Shown here in pieces: positions 1 through 5,528 of a stretch of DNA of 9,384 bases (the first letter of the stretch is position 1; each line of letters begins with the position of its first letter). The DNA comes from Bauldia sp. (lineage in GTDB: Bacteria; Pseudomonadota; Alphaproteobacteria; Rhizobiales; Kaistiaceae), in NCBI GenBank assembly GCA_020442095.1, contig JAGRKY010000387.1, positions 1 through 9,384 of the forward strand, written 5' to 3'. A model generated the notes under the pieces. It had not been told where the DNA came from and did no database searches. It worked only from the letters and a program-made list of their open reading frames with translations. A program made the translations under genes and the position numbers.

Positions 1-731
1 CCCAGACCTTCTTCATGGACGACGAAGTGCGGGCCAAGGCCAAGCTCGACGCGGTGGTCACCGTCGCCGACGCCAAGCACCTGATCGCGCGGCTCGACGA
101 TGCCCCCGAGGCGGAAGAGCAGATCGGCTTCGCCGACGTCGTTATCCTCAACAAGACCGACCTCGTCACGCCGGAGGAACTCGCCGAAGTCGAGCGCCGC
201 ATCCGGGCGATCAACGAGCATGCCGTCATCCACCGGACCGAGCGCTGCGCGCTGCCGCTGGACCGGGTGCTCGATCGCGGCGCCTTCGATCTCGATCGCA
301 TCCTCACCCTCGATCCGGAATTCCTCGAGGGAGAGGACCACGATCACGATCACGACCACCATGATCATGACGGGCACGACCACGACCATCATGACCATGA
401 CCACCATCATCACCACGCGGCCCACGACCCGCTGGTGACCAGCCTGTCGCTCAGGGCGGGCGATCTCGACCCGCAGCGCTTCTTTCCCTGGATCGAGCAG
501 ATCACCCAGGGCTTCGGCCCCGATATCCTGCGTCTGAAGGGCATCCTCGCGCTGAAGGACGATCCGGAACGCTACGTGGTCCAGGGCGTCCACATGATCA
601 TCGAGGGCAACCACCAGCGCCCGTGGCGCGAGGACGAGAAGCACGAGAGCCGGCTCGTCTTCATCGGCCGCCGACTCGATGCGGATCTGATCAAGGCCGG
701 CTTCGCTGCCTGCGCGGTCACGCCGGCCTGA
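1..731 (+). CDS. CobW/COG0523-family GTPase metallochaperone, 5' truncated by window edge
   Basis: The reading frame is open from the window edge (first full codon at position 3) to TGA at 729-731, giving 242 visible residues. The P-loop and the GCxCC metal motif of this family would lie upstream, outside the window. Visible features are the GTPase guanine-specificity motif NKTD (codons at 150-161), preceded by a typical CobW stretch (VVTVADAK), and the C-terminal CobW_C domain ending in RLVFIGRRLD. Between them, at about 336-428, is a loop made almost entirely of His and Asp, with a run of five His. Family members of this kind hydrolyse GTP and are thought to deliver zinc (or another divalent metal) to client proteins; the His-rich loop is the expected metal-holding element. 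It is followed 23 bp later by a VOC gene and then a WD40 gene on the same strand. In related bacteria such genes are often Zur-controlled, but any promoter is outside the window. Zinc specificity is inferred. Confidence 0.93.
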   Translation, partial: QTFFMDDEVRAKAKLDAVVTVADAKHLIARLDDAPEAEEQIGFADVVILNKTDLVTPEELAEVERRIRAINEHAVIHRTERCALPLDRVLDRGAFDLDRILTLDPEFLEGEDHDHDHDHHDHDGHDHDHHDHDHHHHHAAHDPLVTSLSLRAGDLDPQRFFPWIEQITQGFGPDILRLKGILALKDDPERYVVQGVHMIIEGNHQRPWREDEKHESRLVFIGRRLDADLIKAGFAACAVTPA

Positions 732-754
732 CCGGCGCGATGGGCAAAGGGGCG

Positions 755-1132
755 ATGCGTTTCGTCAATCCGATTCCCTTCGTTCGCGACATCGCAGTAT
801 CGAAGGCTTTCTACCGCGACGTCCTCGGCCTGACGGTCGCCGAGGATCACGGCGCCTTCGTGCTCTTCGAGGGCCATTTCGCGATCCATGACGGCGCGGC
901 GCTGGCGCGGACCGTATGGGGCGATCAGGCCGACACGGAAGACACCGGTCCCTACGGCCGGCGCAACCTGCTGCTCTATTTCGAGGAGGACGATATCGAC
1001 GCCTGTTTCGCCAGACCGAGGGACCGGGTGACGCTGATCCACGGCCTCGACCGGCAGGCCTGGGGGCAGCGGGTCTTCCGCTTCTACGACCCGGACGGCC
1101 ACGCGGTCGAAATCGGCGAGCCGATGTCATGA
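755..1132 (+). CDS. VOC (glyoxalase/bleomycin-resistance fold) family protein
   Basis: This 125-residue protein has the length of a single-chain VOC protein built of two beta-alpha-beta-beta-beta units. Unit one starts with PIPFVRDIAVSKAFYRDVLG (residues 5-24), the usual first strand and helix. Unit two ends with FYDPDGHAVEIGEP (residues 110-123), the classic C-terminal VOC signature in which a Glu (E119) is a frequent metal ligand; H96 could be a second ligand. I chose ATG 755 because AAAGGGG lies just upstream and because the VOC fold begins immediately; an in-frame ATG at 740 would add only five residues. The stop overlaps the next start as ATGA (1129-1132), so it is probably translationally coupled to the WD40 gene. 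Members of this superfamily isomerise, conjugate or cleave small molecules, or sequester them; the substrate cannot be told. Its place between CobW and WD40 hints at a metal-linked role, by context only. Confidence 0.85.
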   Translation: MRFVNPIPFVRDIAVSKAFYRDVLGLTVAEDHGAFVLFEGHFAIHDGAALARTVWGDQADTEDTGPYGRRNLLLYFEEDDIDACFARPRDRVTLIHGLDRQAWGQRVFRFYDPDGHAVEIGEPMS

Positions 1133-2103
1133 CGGAACGCGTTGAAAAGGCCTTCGGCGCTTATGTCGTCGAGGCAGCATTCCTCGACGACACCGCCGTC
1201 TTCGCGCTCGGCGACGGGACGGTTCGCCGGCTGACAGGCGACGACGAGGATACAACCACGGTTCATGCCGGCGCGATCCTCGCCGCCGAGCGGAGCAGGG
1301 ACGGCAGGTCGCTGGTCACCGGCGGCGACGACGGGTTGGTTGCGCGGATCACCGCCGACGGGACGGTCGCCGCGGTTGCCGAACGCAAGGGCAAATGGAT
1401 CGACCAGATCGCCACCGGCCCGGATGATGCGGTCGCCTTCGCTTCGGGGCGACGCGCCGAGGTGCGCCTCGGTGACGGGCGCGAGCGCGCCTTCGACCTG
1501 CCGCGCGCGGTCGGCGGCGTCGCCTTCGCGCCGAAGGGGTTGAGGCTCGCTGTCGCTCGCTATGACGGGGTGACGCTGTGGTGGGTCGGCACCGACGCCG
1601 ATCCCGTCGCCTTCGAATGGAAGGGCGCCCATATCGCCGTCGTCTTCTCGCCGGACGGCAAGTATCTGCTGACCGGGATGCAGGACAACCAGCTCCATGG
1701 CTGGCGGATCGACGACGGCAAGGACATGCGGATGAGCGGCTATCCGGCGAAGCCGCGGTCGCTGTCGTGGTCGGCCAAAGGGCGGTTCCTCGCCACCTCC
1801 GGCGCCAATGCGGCCGTGCTCTGGCCGTTCCACACCAAGGACGGGCCGCAGGGCAAGCCGCCGCTGCAGCTCGGCGCCCGCGAGGTGCTGGTGACCCGGG
1901 TCGCGTGCCATCCGAAGGAGGAGCTGCTGGCGATCGGCTATCAGGACGGCATGGTGATGGCGGTGCGCTTCGCCGATGCCGAAGAGGCGCTGATGCGCCG
2001 GCCCGGCGGCGGTCCGGTGACGGCGCTGGCCTGGGACGACCGGGGCGGCCGCCTCGCCTTCGGCACCGAGGAAGGCGCCGGCGGCATCGTGACGATCGCC
2101 TAA
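1129..2103 (+). CDS. WD40 repeat beta-propeller protein
   Basis: This 324-residue protein has the degenerate repeats of a WD40 propeller. Repeated strands of the type 'xxFSPDGKYLLTGxxDNxLxxW' are seen most clearly at residues 171-193 (VFSPDGKYLLTGMQDNQLHGW), with weaker copies at about 55-75, 128-152, 210-232, 256-281 and 296-322. The length suits one seven-bladed propeller. No signal peptide is present, so it should be cytoplasmic. WD40 proteins act as scaffolds for protein complexes and have no catalytic residues of their own. It starts at the ATG that overlaps the VOC stop (ATGA) and ends in TAA, 20 bp before the converging DUF2182 gene. In alphaproteobacteria such WD40 genes recur next to CobW GTPases, so a reasonable inference is that it assists the metallochaperone or one of its clients; this is not shown by the sequence itself. 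Confidence 0.9.
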   Translation: MTERVEKAFGAYVVEAAFLDDTAVFALGDGTVRRLTGDDEDTTTVHAGAILAAERSRDGRSLVTGGDDGLVARITADGTVAAVAERKGKWIDQIATGPDDAVAFASGRRAEVRLGDGRERAFDLPRAVGGVAFAPKGLRLAVARYDGVTLWWVGTDADPVAFEWKGAHIAVVFSPDGKYLLTGMQDNQLHGWRIDDGKDMRMSGYPAKPRSLSWSAKGRFLATSGANAAVLWPFHTKDGPQGKPPLQLGAREVLVTRVACHPKEELLAIGYQDGMVMAVRFADAEEALMRRPGGGPVTALAWDDRGGRLAFGTEEGAGGIVTIA

Positions 2104-2123
2104 CGCTTCCGCCGGCACCACGG

Positions 2124-2933
2124 TCAGAGTGACGTGACGACCACGCAGGCTCCCCAGCCGATCAGGACGACGCCTGCGATCCTGCCGAGCGCCTCCCCGT
2201 AAGGCGTCAGCTTCTCCAGCGCGACGAAGGCGGCGAGCCCGACGATCCAGAACAGGTTCATGATGCCGCCGACGAAGAGCAGCACCATCAGGGACCAGCA
2301 GCACCCCAGACAATAGACGCCGTGTTCGAGCCCCATGACAAAGGCTCCCGAGGCGCCGGGGCGCCGGTGTTGCGTGATGAATTCGACAGGGGACCGGCAA
2401 TGCCGCAGGCACGCCCGTTTGAGCGGCGTGAATTGAAAGATTCCCGCGGCGGTCAGCAGAAGTCCGCCGGCGACGGTATCTGTCAGGGTCATCATCGTCG
2501 CAGAGACGACGCCGCGGGCCTCGAGCAGCCACTGGATCAAGGCAGCAATCGCCGAGAAACCGGCCCAGGCGACGAGATACCCGGCAACGAACGCTGCCGA
2601 GATCGCCGGAATACGCTCGGGCTCCCGTCCGCGTCTCAGGATCGCGGCATAAAGAAGGACCGTCGGGGAGGCGCTCGGCAACATCATGGCGATCATCATG
2701 ATCCACCACATCAGGAAGACGAGCAGCGCGTATCCGGCGGGCCACTGGCCGGCGATGCCCGGGCCGGGCATGTCCCGCATCCCGCGCATCGCCGTCATGT
2801 CGAGGGCGCTCATCCGCATGCCGACTCCGAAGACCGTGTAGAGGCCGGCAAGCACGAACAACAGTCCGATAATCGCGACCAGAACCATCCGGTCGCGCAG
2901 GAGCAGCTGCTCTGTCAGGCTCCTGTCGCCCAC
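2124..2933 (-). CDS. DUF2182 integral membrane protein (predicted metal-binding)
   Basis: This 269-residue membrane protein belongs to the DUF2182 family (COG5486, described as predicted metal-binding). Hydrophobic segments lie at about 16-36, 67-86, 109-136, 150-167, 198-221, 224-240 and 250-268. Family hallmarks are visible: MMIAMMLPS (79-87), LKRACLRHCRSP (171-182, with C175 and C179) and GLEHGVYCLGCCW (201-213, with H204, C208, C211 and C212). The Cys, His and Met residues clustered in or near membrane segments could hold a soft metal. The start is GTG at 2933: the LLRDR stretch ahead of the first helix is typical of the family and would be lost with the in-frame ATG at 2888. It lies 12 bp downstream of the DUF1326 gene and is almost certainly co-transcribed with it. 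The biochemical function is unknown to me; a metal or thiol role is an inference from the conserved cysteines. Confidence 0.9.
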   Translation of the reverse strand: MGDRSLTEQLLLRDRMVLVAIIGLLFVLAGLYTVFGVGMRMSALDMTAMRGMRDMPGPGIAGQWPAGYALLVFLMWWIMMIAMMLPSASPTVLLYAAILRRGREPERIPAISAAFVAGYLVAWAGFSAIAALIQWLLEARGVVSATMMTLTDTVAGGLLLTAAGIFQFTPLKRACLRHCRSPVEFITQHRRPGASGAFVMGLEHGVYCLGCCWSLMVLLFVGGIMNLFWIVGLAAFVALEKLTPYGEALGRIAGVVLIGWGACVVVTSL

Positions 2934-2945
2934 GGTTCCCGCGGC

Positions 2946-3584
2946 TCAGGCCGCTTCGAGCACGCCCTGGTGCGACAGATGGATCTCCACCATGTGGACA
3001 TGTGTGTCCTGGTTGTTGGGGAGATCGATGGCGCCGCTGGTCTTTGTCGTGCCTCTGGCCATCTCCGCGATACGGAACTCGAACCCATGGGGGAGATTGA
3101 TGCGGGCGCGATGCTCCGCGCCCGTGACCGGGTTCGTGATCGGCCGGGCCTCGGTCTCGAAGACGCCGGGGATGCGAACGCGTCCGGTGCGACCCTCCAT
3201 GTCCATCTCGAATTCGATCGGCTTGTAGAGCGTCTCGAGCTTGGTCGGCGACATGGCCGAGAAGACCCACCACATGGTGGCCATCTCCTTGGTCTCCTCG
3301 CCGATCATGATGCTGTTAAGGGCCTTCCGCTGCTCGGGCGATGCGCTCTCATCGATGATGATCTGCATCGTGCCGTTGCCCTCGTGGATCGGCCCGGGCC
3401 ACTGAACGACCATCGCGCATCTGGTTCCCGCGAGATCGACGTCACCGAAGTGACCGGAATCGAATTCGAAGGCGGCGACCGCCTCGCAATGCCCTTTTGT
3501 CGGCAATGCCATAAACTGGCATGGGCATCCGGTCGCGCAGTTGCAGTTGGCAAGTTCCCTGCCGTGCACTTCCCAAGTTGTCAT
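2946..3584 (-). CDS. DUF1326 domain protein, Cys/His-rich
   Basis: This 212-residue protein matches the DUF1326 family (COG5588). It begins with WEVHGRELANCNCATGCPC; the C14-x-C16-x3-C20-x-C22 cluster is the family signature, followed by C33 and C56. The C-terminus carries THVHMVEIHLSHQG, which places three His (195, 197, 202) close together. This layout suggests metal binding, though no enzyme activity is recognised. There is no signal peptide, so it is probably cytoplasmic. I chose ATG 3584 because GGGAGGAA lies at an ideal distance and the family starts there; an upstream in-frame ATG at 3620 would fall inside a palindrome and lacks an SD. It is the first gene of a two-gene operon with DUF2182. 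The palindrome at 3616-3631, 31 bp ahead of the start, suggests repression by a dedicated regulator whose gene is not in the window. Confidence 0.9.
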   Translation of the reverse strand: MTTWEVHGRELANCNCATGCPCQFMALPTKGHCEAVAAFEFDSGHFGDVDLAGTRCAMVVQWPGPIHEGNGTMQIIIDESASPEQRKALNSIMIGEETKEMATMWWVFSAMSPTKLETLYKPIEFEMDMEGRTGRVRIPGVFETEARPITNPVTGAEHRARINLPHGFEFRIAEMARGTTKTSGAIDLPNNQDTHVHMVEIHLSHQGVLEAA

Positions 3585-3615
3585 CGGAGTTCCTCCCAAT
3601 GCTTGGTGAGAACAA

Positions 3616-3631
3616 TTCATGTTAACATGAA
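3616..3631. promoter_or_regulatory. Perfect 16-bp palindrome, probable operator of the DUF1326-DUF2182 operon
   Basis: TTCATGTTAACATGAA is identical to its reverse complement over all 16 bases. It lies in the DUF1326 leader and overlaps the -10 element proposed for that gene, the position expected for a repressor site. Palindromes of this size and AT content are common targets of small winged-helix regulators such as the ArsR family, but the binding protein cannot be named from here. Confidence 0.6.
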
Positions 3632-3648
3632 GTGCACGGCTTTGTCAG
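3619..3648 (-). promoter_or_regulatory. Putative promoter of DUF1326-DUF2182
   Basis: On the minus strand CTGACA (3643-3648; five of six bases match TTGACA) is followed after 18 bases by TAACAT (3619-3624; four of six match TATAAT). The start codon is about 35 bases further on. The stretch is clearly more AT-rich than its surroundings. The -10 element falls inside the 16-bp palindrome. This is a consensus match only; the transcription start is not known. Confidence 0.45.
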
Positions 3649-3760
3649 GACTTGCCGTTTAACGCAAAGACCGCTCAAAACAACCTTATGCAATCGATTG
3701 GTTATCTTTATATTACACGAATACCGTGTATGAAAGACGTAAAGCTCTTCTGAGTAGGCC
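3649..3760. other. AT-rich intergenic stretch with small inverted repeats
   Basis: This non-coding stretch between the DUF1326 promoter and the end of the DUF4424 gene is far more AT-rich than the rest of the window. It holds CAATCGATTG (3691-3700), a perfect 10-bp palindrome, and TACACG/CGTGTA (3714-3719 and 3725-3730) around a 5-base spacer. Open frames across it have no family resemblance. It may be upstream regulatory DNA of the DUF1326 operon, or a remnant of a lost gene such as a regulator. Confidence 0.4.
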
Positions 3761-3776
3761 GTCGGGGTGTCCCGAC
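3761..3776 (+). repeat. GTGT-loop hairpin, copy A
   Basis: GTCGGGGTGTCCCGAC folds into a 6-bp stem (GTCGGG/CCCGAC) with a GTGT loop. Fifteen of its 16 bases recur at 6868-6883. It lies in the gap after the DUF4424 gene and no T-run follows on either strand, so it is not a standard terminator. Confidence 0.5.
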
Positions 3777-3790
3777 AATAATCGAGCCCT

Positions 3791-3808
3791 GTCGTCTTCG
3801 GCGACGAC
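3791..3808 (-). terminator. Hairpin downstream of the DUF4424 gene, possible weak terminator
   Basis: GTCGTC (3791-3796) pairs with GACGAC (3803-3808) around a 6-base loop. The hairpin is about 37 bases past the DUF4424 stop on its strand, with copy A of the GTGT hairpin next in line. No T-run follows, so intrinsic termination would be weak. Confidence 0.25.
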
Positions 3809-3844
3809 TGCAGGCGGCACAGAAATCGGTGAGATCCGGTCCGA

Positions 3845-4846
3845 TCAGTTCTGCCGGGCCGGCGTGACAATCAGGACATCGAGCTCCTGCTCGGGGATGA
3901 AGTCCCTGGCCTTTATCTGGAACCGGGTCGGCGCGACTTTCTTCACGCCCGTCCCGCAGAAGCTGACCAGCGCGTCGGTCGAACCCTTGTCGACCGTCAG
4001 CGTGAAGTCGCCGATCGGGCCGGACCAGTTCCTGGCGGTGGTCAGGATGTAGCTCAGCCGCTTTTCATCGAGGTAGGGGTTGCTGTTGTTCTTGACGGCG
4101 GCGAGCTTCTTCCGCACGGCGCGGTCGAAGTCGGCGTCGATGCAGTAGTGCGTCTTGTAATAGGGATCAGTCAGCGCGTAGTCGCCGAAGAATCCGTAGC
4201 CGACCACCGGCACGTAGCTGTGCTCGACGACGACGTCGCGGCCCGGCGGGAAGGTCTGCTCCCAATAGAAGGTCGTCTCCAGCTTCCATGCCGCCTGGAC
4301 GCTGTAGGGGTCGACATAGACGAGGCCGAGCCGGTTGAGCTCGTCCTTGGTCGATTGGGGCAGCGCCTCGAGCGTCTGGTAGAGACCGTCGGCGATGGGG
4401 TTGAGCGGCAGCCCGAAACGTTGGAGCTCCGCCGTGCGATCGACGCCGAGGGCGGTCGCCCGTTCCGCGATGGACGGGACGATCGGGATGCCGTCGACGC
4501 TCACCTTGAAGTCGACGAAATTCGGATCGCCGGCCCTGGGGATGACGATGTTCATCTCCTCCGGGACGATTGCGTCGATGGTCGGCAGCGGAAAGGCTAC
4601 GAGATAGGTCTTCGGCGTGTCGGCCTGATTGCGGAAATGATAGGTCACGCGAACCTCGTCGGCCGAGACGAAGAGGTCCTCCGAGAGGAGCGCGATGTCC
4701 TCGGTGCGGACGAGCTGGATGCCGCCGGCGCCGAGCTCCGCGGTCGAATCGTTGGCGCTTGCCGTCGGGACGGCGGGAGAAGCGAGGATGGCGGCGCCAA
4801 GGAGCGCGCCGAAAGGCAGGCGGGCAAGGCTGCGGCGGGTCGTCAT
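3845..4846 (-). CDS. DUF4424 domain-containing secreted protein
   Basis: This 333-residue protein resembles the DUF4424 family. A signal peptide is clear: basic MTTRRSLARL, a hydrophobic core at about 11-26, and a likely cleavage after A31 (TASA|ND). The mature start NDSTAELGAGGIQLVRTEDI (32-51), then SEDLFVSADEVRVTYHFRN (55-73) and a strand ending in AFPLP (84-88) match the family's N-terminal pattern; these proteins look like beta-rich periplasmic proteins. C235 and C297 are the only cysteines in the mature chain and could form a disulfide. The start at ATG 4846 is supported by GAAGGGTG eight bases or so upstream and by the signal peptide. It lies downstream of a small secreted protein gene on the same strand, but a strong hairpin between them suggests separate transcription. 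The biological role is unknown to me. Confidence 0.85.
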   Translation of the reverse strand: MTTRRSLARLPFGALLGAAILASPAVPTASANDSTAELGAGGIQLVRTEDIALLSEDLFVSADEVRVTYHFRNQADTPKTYLVAFPLPTIDAIVPEEMNIVIPRAGDPNFVDFKVSVDGIPIVPSIAERATALGVDRTAELQRFGLPLNPIADGLYQTLEALPQSTKDELNRLGLVYVDPYSVQAAWKLETTFYWEQTFPPGRDVVVEHSYVPVVGYGFFGDYALTDPYYKTHYCIDADFDRAVRKKLAAVKNNSNPYLDEKRLSYILTTARNWSGPIGDFTLTVDKGSTDALVSFCGTGVKKVAPTRFQIKARDFIPEQELDVLIVTPARQN

Positions 4847-4870
4847 GGGGCACCCTTCGGTTCGGGCCTG

Positions 4871-4889
4871 TAATCTCCGCCGGAGATTA
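4871..4889 (-). promoter_or_regulatory. Inverted repeat in the DUF4424 leader
   Basis: Two 9-base arms (TAATCTCCG and CGGAGATTA) flank a single central base, ending 24 bases before the DUF4424 start. Outer arms TTCGG (4861-4865) and CCGAA (4891-4895) extend the symmetry. It could be an operator or a leader RNA hairpin close to the ribosome binding site. There is no T-run, so a terminator is unlikely. Confidence 0.45.
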
Positions 4890-4932
4890 TCCGAAAGGTC
4901 GCAACAGCGGTATCGCCGGGATTGCGGAAAGC

Positions 4933-4961
4933 CGCGGGGACCGCCTGAGCCGATCCCCGCG
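4933..4961 (-). terminator. Terminator-like hairpin after the small secreted protein gene
   Basis: CGCGGGGA (4933-4940) and TCCCCGCG (4954-4961) form an 8-bp, very GC-rich stem with a 13-base loop, starting about 11 bases after the stop of the 4973-5269 gene. Downstream on the minus strand comes GGCTTTCC, a poor U-tract. It may terminate that transcript ahead of DUF4424 or stabilise its 3' end. Confidence 0.45.
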
Positions 4962-4972
4962 CCCCGAGCCGA

Positions 4973-5269
4973 TTACATGTCCTCGCAGGTCTCGACAATC
5001 TCCTCGCGGTCCGGATAGGCGTCGAGCAGGTTGTCGAAGCTGTCCTCGAAATCGTCAGCGACGATCATCGTCTCGAGCTCTTCGTCGGCGATACCCTCGA
5101 AGGCGCTCAGGATGCAGTCGGAGATGCGTGCCTGGCGCTCGGCGTCGGCGCTGGGGCGTTGCTCGGCGACGAAGGCGGCGACGAGGGTCGGAAGGTCGTC
5201 GCGGACCGCGGCGTGGGCGGTAGTCGCAGCTGCCGAGCCAAAGAGGGCGAGGAGGAGAAGACGAGTCAT
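4973..5269 (-). CDS. Small secreted two-cysteine protein of unknown function
   Basis: I do not recognise a named family. This 98-residue protein starts at ATG 5269, preceded by AGAGAGA; a longer frame reaches back to 5353, but the signal peptide begins at 5269. The signal peptide MTRLLLLALFGSAAATTAHA (1-20) has a likely cleavage after AHA. The mature part is short, acidic and probably helical, with two cysteines (C52 and C95) suited to one disulfide in the periplasm. Residues 52-98 follow the pattern C-x3-A-F ... I-V-A ... F-x2-L ... C-x2-M, which is also found in the C-terminal half of the secreted protein at 8562-9035. It is divergent from the NADH dehydrogenase gene, with 259 bp between the starts. 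A good hairpin follows its stop. Confidence 0.75.
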   Translation of the reverse strand: MTRLLLLALFGSAAATTAHAAVRDDLPTLVAAFVAEQRPSADAERQARISDCILSAFEGIADEELETMIVADDFEDSFDNLLDAYPDREEIVETCEDM

Positions 5270-5528
5270 TCGAGATCTCTCTTTTTGAAGGGATGTAAAG
5301 GCGATACCGGCCAGAGGGCCGCGTCGCGCATCGCCAGCGGGCGGATATGCCATGGGCGACCCACTGCCGCCATCCTGAAAGCGTCACCCGGCATCACGAT
5401 GGCGGGATTCCGCCTTCGGCGAGGCAAGGGGGTCGACAAGCCGCCGCACCGCGACCATGCTTCGGGGGATGGCATCCGCGGGAAGCCGCTGTCGCTCGCC
5501 GGCTGTCCGATCGACCTGGAGACCGCCC
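5270..5528. other. Divergent intergenic region, no clear sites
   Basis: This 259-bp gap separates the small secreted protein gene (minus) from the NADH dehydrogenase gene (plus), so it must carry both promoters. I could not find convincing -35/-10 pairs or operators in it. Small open frames inside it show no family features and rely on overlap with the flanking genes. Confidence 0.4.

Noticed and set aside
336..428. His/Asp codon tract as a DNA repeat or CRISPR-like array
   Set aside because: The repeated CAC/CAT/GAC codons encode the known His-rich loop type of CobW proteins, with no spacers or fixed period.
1084..3273. Very long minus-strand open frame of 729 codons
   Set aside because: It runs antisense to the WD40 gene and across DUF2182 in another frame. 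Its translation is Arg/Gly/Asp/His-rich low complexity with no domain, as expected of a shadow frame in high-GC DNA.
3585..3620. Longer DUF1326 start at ATG 3620
   Set aside because: It lies inside the 16-bp palindrome with no SD; ATG 3584 has a strong SD and matches the family N-terminus.
2322..3662. Plus-strand frame of 446 codons opposite DUF2182 and DUF1326
   Set aside because: The two minus-strand genes have clear family motifs and SD sequences; this frame has none and crosses both of them.
3622..3870. Minus-strand 82-codon frame in the gap before DUF1326
   Set aside because: It starts inside the end of DUF4424, has no family features, and covers the AT-rich promoter region.
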